From NCBI RefSeq assembly GCF_900104895.1, contig NZ_LT629742.1:2542001-2606000 (forward strand): a stretch of DNA of 64,000 nt, given 5' to 3'. The notes below the pieces were generated by a model, which saw only the letters and a list, made by a program, of their open reading frames with translations, had not been told where the DNA came from and made no database searches. The stretch is from Microterricola viridarii (GTDB taxonomy: Bacteria > Actinomycetota > Actinomycetes > Actinomycetales > Microbacteriaceae). The number at the start of each line of letters is the position of its first letter. The first letter of the stretch is position 1. The position numbers were made by a program, and so were the translations under genes. Below, piece after piece: positions 1 to 7,802 of this stretch.

Positions 1-1429
1 TGACCCCGAGCTCGTGCTCGGGGTCGATGCCGGATGCCACGGCGAGGCGCATGCTGGCCTCGATCAGCCGCGCGCGCTCCGGGTTGCCCTCGGCCAACGC
101 GCTGCCGAGGGCGATGTTGCCCGCGACGCTCCCGCTGCCGAGCCCCGGGTTCTGCCCGGCCCAGGCGATCTCGGTGCGGGTCAGCGGGCCGTCGCCGAGC
201 GTGATCTCGCCCTCGGACGGCACGAAGCCCAGCAGGGCGGCGAGCAGGGTGGACTTGCCGGAGCCGCTCTGGCCGGCCAGCACGCTCAGCGTGCCGGGCT
301 CGAACTCGGCGCTCAGGCCGTCGACGATGAGCCGGTCGCCGCGGTGCACGCTGACCGCATCGAGGCGCAGCGGCCCGCGGGCCCGGGCGCGAGCGTGGGC
401 CGGTGCGGCCGCGGCGGCATCCGCCGGGATCGCGTCGGCGAGCTCGAGCACCTCGAAGACCTCGGCGGAGGCGGCCATGCCGTCGGCGGCGGCGTGGAAC
501 TGGGCGCCGACGTTGCGCACGGGGAGGAACACCTCGGGGGCGAGGATCAGCACGAACAGGCCGACGGCGAGCGTCAGCTGCCCGTCGAGCAGGCGCAGTC
601 CGATGGTCACGGCGATGAGTGCGACCGAGAGGCTGCCGGCCAGCTCGAGCACGAACCCGCTCAGGAAGGAAAGGCGAAGCACCTTCATTGTTTCGGTGCG
701 GTAACTATCCGTGACGGTGCGGATGCGGGCGAGCTGGCGGCGCTCTCGCCCGAAGATCTTGAGGGTGGCGAGCCCGCCGACGACGTCGAGGAAGCTGCCG
801 CTCAGGCGCTGCAGGCTGTCCCACTGCTTGCGCTGCACGGCCTGCGTCGCCATGCCGATCAGCACCATGAACAGGGGAATAATCGGCAGGGCCAGCGCGA
901 CGATGAGCGCGCTCAGCCAGTCGTTGAGGAAGATGGCGAGCACCAGCAGCGGTGTGGCGATCGCCGTGAGGATCAACTGCGGAAGGTACTTCCCGAAGTA
1001 GCCGTCGAGGGCGTCGAGCCCGGGGCCGACGAGGGTCGCGGTCGCGGCGCTCCCCCGGCGCTGGGTCCAGGAGGGTCCGAGCCTGCGGATGCCGGCGAGC
1101 ACGGCGACTCGCAGCTGGCTCTTCACCCGGGCGGCGCCGGCGGCGGACGCGGCATCCATCGCCCAGACGGTGAAGGCGCGCAGCAGCACCATCGCGGCCA
1201 GGGCGGCGAAGGAGCCGGAGAGCTCGGCGAGGCTCTGCCCGGCGATGGCGCCGGTGACCAGCACCGACACGAACCAGGCGAAGCCGATGATGGATGCCGT
1301 CTGGAGCAGGCCGAGCAGCCCGCCGAGGGCGAGGAAACCGCGCATCGCCCGCGCCCGCCGAAGCAGGCGCGGGTCGATGGGGGCGCGCGACGAGCGCGCG
1401 CCCCGTGTCTCGGTGTCGGTCTGACTCAC
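1..1429 (-). CDS. cydD: Thiol reductant ABC exporter subunit CydD, 3' part cut by window edge
   Basis: Fused permease-ATPase half-transporter. With CydC this family exports cysteine/glutathione needed to assemble cytochrome bd. The GTG start (1429-1427) overlaps the cydB stop in a GTGA tetranucleotide, so translation is probably coupled. An open frame of about 476 codons runs off the left edge. An N-terminal membrane domain is followed by an ATP-binding domain with Walker A motif GQSGSGKST at about 280-250. The signature motif, Walker B and the C-terminus lie outside the window, so I cannot tell whether CydC is a separate gene or fused. Position directly after cydAB supports the call. Confidence 0.88.
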   Translation of the reverse strand, partial: MSQTDTETRGARSSRAPIDPRLLRRARAMRGFLALGGLLGLLQTASIIGFAWFVSVLVTGAIAGQSLAELSGSFAALAAMVLLRAFTVWAMDAASAAGAARVKSQLRVAVLAGIRRLGPSWTQRRGSAATATLVGPGLDALDGYFGKYLPQLILTAIATPLLVLAIFLNDWLSALIVALALPIIPLFMVLIGMATQAVQRKQWDSLQRLSGSFLDVVGGLATLKIFGRERRQLARIRTVTDSYRTETMKVLRLSFLSGFVLELAGSLSVALIAVTIGLRLLDGQLTLAVGLFVLILAPEVFLPVRNVGAQFHAAADGMAASAEVFEVLELADAIPADAAAAAPAHARARARGPLRLDAVSVHRGDRLIVDGLSAEFEPGTLSVLAGQSGSGKSTLLAALLGFVPSEGEITLGDGPLTRTEIAWAGQNPGLGSGSVAGNIALGSALAEGNPERARLIEASMRLAVASGIDPEHELGV

Positions 1430-2451
1430 GCCGCGGGTGCGGCGACGCCCGTGGCCGCCTCGATGGTGCGGCGGCTGACGCGCTTGCGGAACACCCAGTA
1501 CGTCCAGCCCTGGTAGAGCAGGATCAGCGGCAGGAAGATCAAGGCCGTCCAGCTCATCACGGTGAGCGTGTACTCGGAGCTCGAGGCGTTGTCGATCGTC
1601 AGGCTGTTCGCCACGTCGGTGGTGGAGGGCATGACATTCGGGAACAGCGCCGTGAACAGCGAGAGCACCGCCAGGGCGATCGTCACGGCCATCAGGGTGA
1701 ACGAGACACCCTCCGAGCCGCGCAGGTTGAATAGCCAGGCGCCGATCAGCGCGACGGCCGCGAGTGCGGCGAGCACCAGGTAGGCAACCTTGAACTCGGC
1801 GATGAACGCCGTCCAGACCAGGAAGGAGGCCGCGATCACGATCGTCACGACGCCGGCCTTCGTGGCGAGCTTGCGGGCCCGCTCCCGGATGTCGCCGTCC
1901 GTCTTGAGCGAGACGAAGATCGCACCGTGCGTGAAGAACAGCATCAGCGTGGTGAGGCCGCCGAGCAGCGCGTACGGGTTGAGCAGGTCGAACAGCGTGC
2001 CCGTGTAGTTGAAGTTCGCGTCGATGGCGACGCCCTGCACGATGTTCGCGAATGCGACACCCCAGAGCAGCGCCGGAACGACGGAGCCGACGATGATCAT
2101 GCCGTCGAACCACTTCTTCCACCGCGACTCCGGCCGCTGGTGGCGGTACTCGAAGGAGACGCCGCGCGCGATCAGCGCCAGCAGGATGAGCAGCAGCGCC
2201 AGGTAGAAGCCGCTGAACAGGGTGGCGTACCACTCCGGGAAGGCCGCGAACAGGCAGGCGCCCGCCACGATCACCCAGGTCTCGTTGAGGTCCCAGACCG
2301 GGCCGATGGTGTTGATGAGCACGCGACGATCGAGGTCGTCCTTGCCGAGGAAGGGCAGCGTCATGCCGACGCCGAAGTCGAAGCCGTCCAGGATGAAGTA
2401 GCCGATGAAGAGACCGGCCACAATCCAGAACCAGAGAATGCTGAGATCCAT
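1426..2451 (-). CDS. cydB: Cytochrome d ubiquinol/menaquinol oxidase subunit II
   Basis: Subunit II of the cytochrome bd terminal oxidase, an integral membrane protein that pairs with CydA. The 341 residues are the normal length. The start region reads LDGFDFGVGM, followed by NETWVIVAGACLFAAFP, both typical of CydB, and about eight or nine hydrophobic segments follow. The ATG start is preceded by a Shine-Dalgarno AGGAG that overlaps the cydA stop codon, nine bases downstream of cydA. The stop overlaps the cydD start by 4 bp. Cotranscribed with cydA. Confidence 0.96.
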   Translation of the reverse strand: MDLSILWFWIVAGLFIGYFILDGFDFGVGMTLPFLGKDDLDRRVLINTIGPVWDLNETWVIVAGACLFAAFPEWYATLFSGFYLALLLILLALIARGVSFEYRHQRPESRWKKWFDGMIIVGSVVPALLWGVAFANIVQGVAIDANFNYTGTLFDLLNPYALLGGLTTLMLFFTHGAIFVSLKTDGDIRERARKLATKAGVVTIVIAASFLVWTAFIAEFKVAYLVLAALAAVALIGAWLFNLRGSEGVSFTLMAVTIALAVLSLFTALFPNVMPSTTDVANSLTIDNASSSEYTLTVMSWTALIFLPLILLYQGWTYWVFRKRVSRRTIEAATGVAAPAA

Positions 2452-2460
2452 GATTGTCTC

Positions 2461-3873
2461 CTAGTAGACCGTCGTAGACGGTTCGATGAGGCCGGTCTCC
2501 GGATGCGGTTCCGGGGCGTCTGCCGGGCCCTTCTGGGCCACCTTCTTGATGAGCTTGAATTCGACGACCGCGAGGATGCCGTAGATCAGCGTGAATGCGA
2601 CGATCGAGATGAGCACCTCGAGTCCGGTGACCCCGGGCGAGACGCCGTCCTCCGTCTTCAGCAGGCTGAACACGAGCCAGGGCTGCCTGCCCATCTCGGC
2701 GAAGATCCAGCCGACGATCATGGCGGCGAGGGAGAGCGGGAAGGACCAGATCGCGGCCTTCCAGACCCACTTGTTCTTCGGCAGGCGACCGCCGCGGGTC
2801 AGCCAGAGGCCGACGATGGCGACGAAGACGTGCAGCATGCCGAGGCCGATCATCCAGCGGAACGCCCAGTAGGTGATCCAGATGATGGGGGCGTAGTCGC
2901 CGGGGCCGAAGGCCTCGGTGTACTGGGCCTGCAGGTCGTTGATGCCCTCGACGCAGCCGTCGAAGGTGTGCGTGGACAGCAGGGAGAGCAGGTAGGGCAC
3001 GCGGATCGAGAACAGCTCGCTGGTGCCGTCGGGGGTGCCGAGGGTGAAGATGGAGAAGGAGGCCTGCGCGCCGCACACGGTTTGATACGTCGCCTCGGCC
3101 GCGGCCATCTTCATCGGCTGCGTTGCCACCATTGCCAGGCTGAGCTGGTCGCCGGTGAGCGTGGTCAGGAGGCCGGCGCCGATCATCGTCCAGAGCCCGA
3201 GCTTCAGCGCCGGGCGCATCGTCTCGAGGTGCTGGTTGCGGGCCAGGTGCCAGGCGGCGACCGTGATCACGAGGCCGGCGGCGACCATGAAGCTCGCGAA
3301 GATCGTGTGCGGGAACGCCGCCAACGCGACCGGGTTGGTCAGCAGCTCCCAGATGTTGACGAGCTCTGCCCGGCCCTTCTCCTCGTTCATCTGGTAGGCG
3401 ACCGGGTTCTGCATGAACGAGTTCGCGGCAATGATGAAGTAAGCGGAGATGATGGAGCCGAACGCGGTGGCCCAGATCGTGAGCAGGTGGATCTTGCGCG
3501 GCAGCTTGTCCCAGCCGAAGATCCAGAGCCCGATGAAGGTGGCCTCGAAGAAGAAGGCCAGCAGGCCCTCGAGCGCCAGCGGGGCACCGAAGACGTCACC
3601 GACGAAGCGGGAGTAGTCCGACCAGTTCATGCCGAACTGGAACTCCTGCACGATGCCGGTGACGACACCCATCGCGAAGTTGATGAGGAAGATCTGGCCG
3701 AAGAACTTGGTCAGCTGGAGGTACTTCACGTGCCCTGTTCGGTACCACGCGGTCTGGAAGACCGCAGTGACCGTGACCATTCCGATGGTGATCGGTACGA
3801 ACAAGAAGTGATAGATCGTGGTGAGGCCGAATTGCCAGCGCGCAAGCGCTAACGGGTCCAAGATCTCGTTCAA
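2461..3873 (-). CDS. cydA: Cytochrome d ubiquinol/menaquinol oxidase subunit I
   Basis: Quinol-oxidising, haem-bearing subunit of cytochrome bd oxidase, a high-affinity oxygen reductase used at low oxygen or under stress. 470 residues. Equivalents of the known haem ligands are visible: His22 (ARWQFG..YHF, b595), His189 (b558) and Met341 in FRWM (b558). The quinol-loop Lys255/Glu260 and the GRQPW motif (395-399) are present. The long C-terminal Q-loop insert of E. coli type is lacking, as in most Gram-positives. The start is TTG, chosen because it sits 10 residues before the conserved RWQFG and follows GGGGAG at good spacing. First gene of cydA-cydB-cydD; two dyads lie just upstream, shared with the divergent repressor. 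Confidence 0.97.
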   Translation of the reverse strand: MNEILDPLALARWQFGLTTIYHFLFVPITIGMVTVTAVFQTAWYRTGHVKYLQLTKFFGQIFLINFAMGVVTGIVQEFQFGMNWSDYSRFVGDVFGAPLALEGLLAFFFEATFIGLWIFGWDKLPRKIHLLTIWATAFGSIISAYFIIAANSFMQNPVAYQMNEEKGRAELVNIWELLTNPVALAAFPHTIFASFMVAAGLVITVAAWHLARNQHLETMRPALKLGLWTMIGAGLLTTLTGDQLSLAMVATQPMKMAAAEATYQTVCGAQASFSIFTLGTPDGTSELFSIRVPYLLSLLSTHTFDGCVEGINDLQAQYTEAFGPGDYAPIIWITYWAFRWMIGLGMLHVFVAIVGLWLTRGGRLPKNKWVWKAAIWSFPLSLAAMIVGWIFAEMGRQPWLVFSLLKTEDGVSPGVTGLEVLISIVAFTLIYGILAVVEFKLIKKVAQKGPADAPEPHPETGLIEPSTTVY

Positions 3874-3894
3874 CGGGGACTCCCCTCAAAGGAG

Positions 3895-3911
3895 TTCTAC
3901 ACTGCGTAGAA
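3895..3911. promoter_or_regulatory. Operator-like dyad O1 (cydA-proximal)
   Basis: Perfect 6-bp inverted repeat TTCTAC-actgc-GTAGAA, 22 bp upstream of the cydA start and between two divergent genes. An identical half-site pair recurs at 3920-3936. A dyad with TAC..GTA cores is what BlaI/MecI-family dimers recognise, and the adjacent gene encodes one. The sequence is seen; assignment of the protein is inference. Confidence 0.72.
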
Positions 3912-3919
3912 CTCTCAAC

Positions 3920-3936
3920 TTCTACAGAGCGTAGAA
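3920..3936. promoter_or_regulatory. Operator-like dyad O2 (blaI-proximal)
   Basis: TTCTAC-agagc-GTAGAA, with the same half-sites and the same 5-bp spacer as O1, its centre 25 bp away. It covers the position expected for the -35 of the repressor gene, whose TAATCT box is at 3956-3961. This fits autorepression. Confidence 0.72.
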
Positions 3937-3955
3937 CATTTTCAGCTTCAGCCGG

Positions 3956-3961
3956 TAATCT
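3956..3961 (+). promoter_or_regulatory. Candidate -10 box of the BlaI-type gene (leaderless)
   Basis: TAATCT is followed by exactly six bases (GGAGAT) and then the ATG at 3968. A transcript starting about seven bases after the box would begin at or next to the start codon. GGAG could instead serve as a ribosome binding site. The same box-to-start spacing recurs at other genes in this window. Confidence 0.5.
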
Positions 3962-3967
3962 GGAGAT

Positions 3968-4345
3968 ATGAACACGCTCGGAGTCTTGGAAAGATCGATC
4001 ATGAACGCCCTCTGGGACGCTCCTGAGGGTCTGTCCGCCCCCGAGCTGGGTGATCGTCTGCTCAACGCTAACGCTGAGTCGCCGCGGAAGGAACACGCAA
4101 AGACAACTCTTCTGACCGTGCTCTCGCGGTTGGAGGCGAAGGGCTTCGTGGCGCGCAGCCGCATCGAGCGCCCGCACCGCTACTTCGCCGTGAACTCCCG
4201 CGAGGAGCACACCGCGAATCTGATGCACCAGGTGCTCGAGCTCGCCCCGGACCGCGACGCCGCCCTGGCCCGCTTCGTCGGGCAGGTCAGCGCCAGCGAG
4301 GCCGACACGCTGCGTGCGCTGCTCGGCACGGCCGGCCCCGCCTAG
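3968..4345 (+). CDS. BlaI/MecI/CopY family transcriptional repressor
   Basis: A 125-residue winged-helix DNA-binding repressor. The N-terminus (GVLERSIMNALWDAPEGLSA), the helix around AKTTLLTVLSRLEAKGFV and the RYFAV wing match the BlaI/MecI/CopY family. Its C-terminal half is the usual dimerisation region. It is followed 14 bp later by an M56 metalloprotease gene, the standard BlaR1/MecR1-type partner. It is divergent from cydA, with twin dyads in the shared promoter region. Its likely role is to control cydABD and itself. The inducing signal is unknown and no beta-lactamase gene is nearby. Confidence 0.88.
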   Translation: MNTLGVLERSIMNALWDAPEGLSAPELGDRLLNANAESPRKEHAKTTLLTVLSRLEAKGFVARSRIERPHRYFAVNSREEHTANLMHQVLELAPDRDAALARFVGQVSASEADTLRALLGTAGPA

Positions 4346-4359
4346 CCGCCCACTCCCCT

Positions 4360-5337
4360 GTGCTGATCGCCTCCCTCGCGCTTGCCGCGCTGGCCGTTCT
4401 GCTCGCCTGGCCGGTGCCGCTCGCCCTCGCCTCCGCGCGCTGGCCGTCCCGCGCGCCCGGCATCGCCCTCGCCCTCTGGCAGGCCATCGCGCTCGGCGGC
4501 GGGCTGGCGATGATCGGCGCCCTGCTCAGCTTCGGCCTCGCCCCGCTGCAGGGTGACCTCGGCGGCATCCGCGCCCTGCTGGCCAGCCTGCGGATCGGCC
4601 CCATCCCGGCCGAGTTCGGGGTGCTCAACATCGTCGCGCTCGGCGGCGCCGTGCTGCTCGGGCTGCACCTGCTGCTGAACCTGATCAGCACCGCCGTGCA
4701 GACCGAGCGCAGCCGCCGGCGGCACCGGGCGGCCGTGGAGCTGCTCAGTTCCCCCCTGCCGGAGCAGCCGGGCACCCGGGTGCTGGACCACCCGACGCCG
4801 ATCGCGTACTGCGTGCCGGGCGTGCACACCGTCACGGTGCTCTCCGGCGGCCTGATCGAGCTGCTTGAGCCCGCCGAGCTCGACGCCGTGCTCGCCCACG
4901 AGCGCACCCACCTCCGCCAGTTCCACCACCTCGTGCTGCTCGCCTTCCGGGCCTGGCACGCGGCCCTGCCCTGGTTCCCGATGGCGAACCGGGCCGAGAA
5001 CGCGGTCGGCCTGCTGGTCGAGATGCTCGCCGACGACGACGCCAGGCACGAGGCAGACCCGCACACCCTGGCCCGCGCGATCGCGCTCGTCGGCACCTCG
5101 CAGCCGAGCGCCAGCGGCGAGCTCCGTGCGCGCGCAGAGCCGGTCCCCGCCCCTGCGCTGCCGACGGATGCCGCGCGCACCCCGCTCGGCCAGCGGGTGA
5201 CCCGGCTGCTGCAGCCGGAGCCGCCGCTGCCGCCGCTGGCCCGTCTGCTCGCCCTGACCGCCGCGGCACTCACCGTCTCGATGCCCTCCGCCGTGCTGTT
5301 GGGCGTCGCGCTCGGGGTCGGGCCCGCGCTGGCCTGA
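4360..5337 (+). CDS. M56 family membrane metalloprotease (BlaR1/MecR1-like, no sensor domain)
   Basis: Predicted integral membrane zinc protease of 325 residues. Hydrophobic segments lie at about 1-25, 37-62, 88-112 and 262-290. The HExxH site is His180-Glu-Arg-Thr-His184, with a likely third ligand at Glu221 (LLVEMLADDDA). In BlaR1/MecR1 this domain cleaves the BlaI/MecI repressor. Here the extracellular penicillin-binding sensor of about 250 residues is absent, so beta-lactam sensing by that route is not supported. GTG start 14 bp after the repressor stop, so cotranscription is likely. Confidence 0.85.
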   Translation: MLIASLALAALAVLLAWPVPLALASARWPSRAPGIALALWQAIALGGGLAMIGALLSFGLAPLQGDLGGIRALLASLRIGPIPAEFGVLNIVALGGAVLLGLHLLLNLISTAVQTERSRRRHRAAVELLSSPLPEQPGTRVLDHPTPIAYCVPGVHTVTVLSGGLIELLEPAELDAVLAHERTHLRQFHHLVLLAFRAWHAALPWFPMANRAENAVGLLVEMLADDDARHEADPHTLARAIALVGTSQPSASGELRARAEPVPAPALPTDAARTPLGQRVTRLLQPEPPLPPLARLLALTAAALTVSMPSAVLLGVALGVGPALA

Positions 5338-5412
5338 GGATCGGCCGGAGTGCCGGCCGGAGAGGGGCGCAGGGCGCCACCCCGCGTTCAGCAAGCGCCT
5401 CCCCCGACCGTT

Positions 5413-5418
5413 TATGCT
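5413..5418 (+). promoter_or_regulatory. Candidate -10 box of the DedA gene (leaderless)
   Basis: TATGCT is followed by seven bases and a GTG at 5426. This favours the GTG over the ATG at 5414, which would lie inside the box and has no ribosome binding site. Confidence 0.5.
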
Positions 5419-5425
5419 CGGGCAG

Positions 5426-6094
5426 GTGAACGAGATTCTCGACTGGCTGCTGAACACCGTGCAAAGCGTCGACCCCGCGGTGCGCACCCTGCTCGCCGGA
5501 GTCGGGATCATGCTCGAGACCTCGATCCTCATCGGCCTCGTCGTGCCCGGCGACACCATCGTCATCGTCGCGAGCACCGCCGTCTCGACGCCGCTGCAGT
5601 ACTGGGCGATGGTCGCCGCCGTGATCGTCGGCGCCCTGATCGGCGAGAGCATCGGCTTCGCCCTGGGGCGCTGGTTCGGGCCGCATATCCGCCGCAGCTG
5701 GCTGGGCCGGAAGATCGGCGAGTCGAACTGGGCGCGCGCCGAGCGCTACCTGGCCCGCCGAGGCGGCATCGCCGTGTTCATATCCCGCTTCCTGCCGGTG
5801 CTGCACTCGCTGATCCCGCTCACCGTCGGCATGAGCAAGATGCGCTACCGCACCTTCATCTCGTGGACGGTTCCCGCCTGCGTGATCTGGGCGTTCGCCT
5901 ATGTCAGCGTCGGATCGGCCGCGGCCGGCAGCTACCGCGAGCTCTCCCAGCAGCTGCACTTCGCCGGCTACATCTTCGTCGGCGTCATCGTGCTCTTCCT
6001 CGCCCTCGTGGTGCTGGCCAAGAAGCTGCTGGAACGGCATGAGGCCCGCCACATGGCGGACCCCATCGACGCGGACCCCGAAGCCGAGGCCTAG
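5426..6094 (+). CDS. DedA family (SNARE-associated/VTT) membrane protein
   Basis: A 222-residue polytopic membrane protein of the DedA superfamily. Members are implicated in undecaprenyl-phosphate or phospholipid recycling and in membrane energetics. Typical features seen: the early ETSILIGLVVPGDT segment, the GALIGESIGFALGR block and the FISRFLPVLHSLIPLTVGMSKM motif. The start was placed at GTG 5426 because of the TATGCT box seven bases upstream; ATG 5414 would add four residues. It stands alone on this strand and converges on the ABC operon, with stop codons 12 bp apart. Confidence 0.87.
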   Translation: MNEILDWLLNTVQSVDPAVRTLLAGVGIMLETSILIGLVVPGDTIVIVASTAVSTPLQYWAMVAAVIVGALIGESIGFALGRWFGPHIRRSWLGRKIGESNWARAERYLARRGGIAVFISRFLPVLHSLIPLTVGMSKMRYRTFISWTVPACVIWAFAYVSVGSAAAGSYRELSQQLHFAGYIFVGVIVLFLALVVLAKKLLERHEARHMADPIDADPEAEA

Positions 6095-6115
6095 AAGAGC
6101 CGAGCCTAGAAGAGC
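6089..6115. repeat. 12-bp direct repeat spanning two convergent stop codons
   Basis: gcctagaagagc occurs at 6089-6100 and again at 6104-6115. The first copy carries the TAG of the DedA gene, the second the TAG (opposite strand) of the substrate-binding protein gene. Possibly a small local duplication; no function assigned. Confidence 0.6.
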
Positions 6116-7065
6116 GCCTTCTCGTCCAGCCACTGGGTGGCGATGACCGGCGCGGCGAGCTCGTCGTTCTGGCTCTGCGCGTTCATCGACACCAGGTCGG
6201 CCGTGGTCAGGGCGCCCTGCACCGTGTTGATCACGGCGGCCGCGTCATCCGAGACGCCCGGGCCGGCCAGCGGCACGACGTGCGAGGCCAGGAACAGGCC
6301 CTTCGGGTCGGTCAGGGTGACGAGGTCGTTGGCCTTGATGTTCGGGTCGGCGCTGTAGATGTTCACCAGCTGCACGGTGCCGTCCAGCAGGGCCTTCTGG
6401 GTGAGCGGTCCGCCGCTGTCCTCGATCGGCGTGAAGCCGACCGTGACCCCGTACACCGATTTCAGGCCCTCCGGCCCGTACGGCCGCGTCGCCAGCTCGG
6501 AGTTTCCGCCGAGCGTGATCGGCGTCGTCACCGTCGCGAGGTCGCCGATCTCGACGAGGCTGTTCGCATCGGCGAAGGACTTCGTCACGACGTAGGAGTC
6601 CTGGTCGGTGGCGTCGGCCTGGTCGAGCACCCGCAGGCCGCTGGGCAGCGCGTCGCCGAGCGCCGCGTAGACGTCGTCGGTGGTGCGGGCGGTTGTGTCG
6701 GGTGCGTAGTACTGCAGCAGGTTGCCGGTGTACTCCGGGAACAGGTCGACCTCGCCGCTCTCCAGCGCCGGCAGGTAGGCGTCGCGCTGGCCGATGTTGA
6801 AGGTGCGCTTCACCGTGAAGCCGTTTGCCTCCAGTGCCTGCGCGTAGATCTCGGCGATGATCTCGTTCGAGTAGTACTGCTGCGAGCCGACGACGATGGT
6901 CTCGGATGCCGCCGTGCCGGTGTCGCTCGGGGCGGCCGGGTTCAGGGGGTCGCCGCTGGCGCAGCCGCCGAGCGCGAGGGCGAGCAGCGCCGCGGCGCCG
7001 GCCGCGGCCACGCGCAGGCCGCGCCTCGTGGATGGGGAGGAGTGGGACGAGGTGCTGAGGTTCAT
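6106..7065 (-). CDS. Osmoprotectant/glycine betaine-type ABC transporter substrate-binding lipoprotein (OpuAC/ProX-like)
   Basis: Predicted extracytoplasmic lipoprotein of 319 residues. A positively charged N-terminus and hydrophobic segment end in the lipobox LGGC with lipidated Cys35. The mature part has the type II periplasmic-binding fold of the OsmF/OpuCC group, with the segment SNEIIAEIYAQALEANG and ESGEVDLFPEYTGNLL. It should capture betaine, choline, carnitine or a related quaternary amine; the exact ligand cannot be read from sequence. Last gene of the operon; its ATG overlaps the upstream permease stop by 4 bp. Confidence 0.88.
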   Translation of the reverse strand: MNLSTSSHSSPSTRRGLRVAAAGAAALLALALGGCASGDPLNPAAPSDTGTAASETIVVGSQQYYSNEIIAEIYAQALEANGFTVKRTFNIGQRDAYLPALESGEVDLFPEYTGNLLQYYAPDTTARTTDDVYAALGDALPSGLRVLDQADATDQDSYVVTKSFADANSLVEIGDLATVTTPITLGGNSELATRPYGPEGLKSVYGVTVGFTPIEDSGGPLTQKALLDGTVQLVNIYSADPNIKANDLVTLTDPKGLFLASHVVPLAGPGVSDDAAAVINTVQGALTTADLVSMNAQSQNDELAAPVIATQWLDEKALF

Positions 7066-7802
7066 GCGAGTGTCCTTTGCTCTGGTGCGTGGGTGGCCCC
7101 CCGCGTTCGAGGGGCACCCGCTCGGTTGATTCTGCCACTCAACGCCGACACTCCGCGCGGTGTGACGAATTTTTGTATCAGCGCGAAGATCGCCTCCAGC
7201 GCCAGCGCGAGCGCCGTGATGACGATGGAGGCACCGAGCATCTCGATGTAGTTGCGCGTCGCGATGCCGAGGAAGATGTAGCCGCCGAGCGCCCCGCCGC
7301 TGACGTAGGCGGCCAGCGTCGCGGTGGCGACGACCTGCAGGATGCCGGCGCGGAGGCCGCCGATCAGCAGCGGGAGGCCGAGCGGGATCTCCACCTTGAG
7401 CAGCAGTTGCAGCGGCGTCATGCCGAGTGCGGTCGCCGCCTGGATCACGTTGCGGTCGATCGACTGGAGGCCGGCGTACGCGCCGCTGAGCACCGGTGGG
7501 ATCGCCAGCAGCACGAAGGTCAGCAGCGGCGCCTTGAAGCCGATCCCGAGCCCGAGCGCGAGCAGGATGAGCACGCCGAGGCTCGGCAGCGCGCGCATGC
7601 CGCCGGTGAAGGCCACCGCGAGCTCCCGGCCCCGCCCGGTGTGCCCGATGTAGTAGCCGAGCGGGATGGCGATCAGCGCCGCGATCGCGGTGGCGCCGAA
7701 GGTGTAGCCGAGGTGCTCGGCGATGCGCTGCGGCAGCGCGCCGGGCGCGCTCTGCAGCGCCGGGTTGAAGATCCAGGCGATGGCGTCGAGGAAGAGGTTC
7801 AT
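7062..7802 (-). CDS. ABC transporter permease, osmoprotectant type (second permease)
   Basis: A 246-residue inner-membrane permease of the OpuCB/ProW type with the binding-protein-dependent transport signature around IQAATALGMTPLQLLLKVEIP (the EAA loop that contacts the ATPase). The start is ATG at 7802, overlapping the preceding permease stop (ATGA). Residues 215-246 form a hydrophilic tail. It partners the permease at 7799-8437; the two channel subunits are similar but not identical. Confidence 0.88.
   Translation of the reverse strand: MNLFLDAIAWIFNPALQSAPGALPQRIAEHLGYTFGATAIAALIAIPLGYYIGHTGRGRELAVAFTGGMRALPSLGVLILLALGLGIGFKAPLLTFVLLAIPPVLSGAYAGLQSIDRNVIQAATALGMTPLQLLLKVEIPLGLPLLIGGLRAGILQVVATATLAAYVSGGALGGYIFLGIATRNYIEMLGASIVITALALALEAIFALIQKFVTPRGVSALSGRINRAGAPRTRGATHAPEQRTLA

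Noticed and set aside
1927-3852. A 641-codon open frame on the + strand over cydAB
   Set aside because: Antisense shadow rich in Asp/Glu/Arg/Val; cydA and cydB have intact ligand residues and membrane segments.
5341-5360. Terminator after the M56 protease gene
   Set aside because: CGGCCGG/CCGGCCG pairs, but in a GC-rich spacer with no T-run and short arms, this is too likely by chance.
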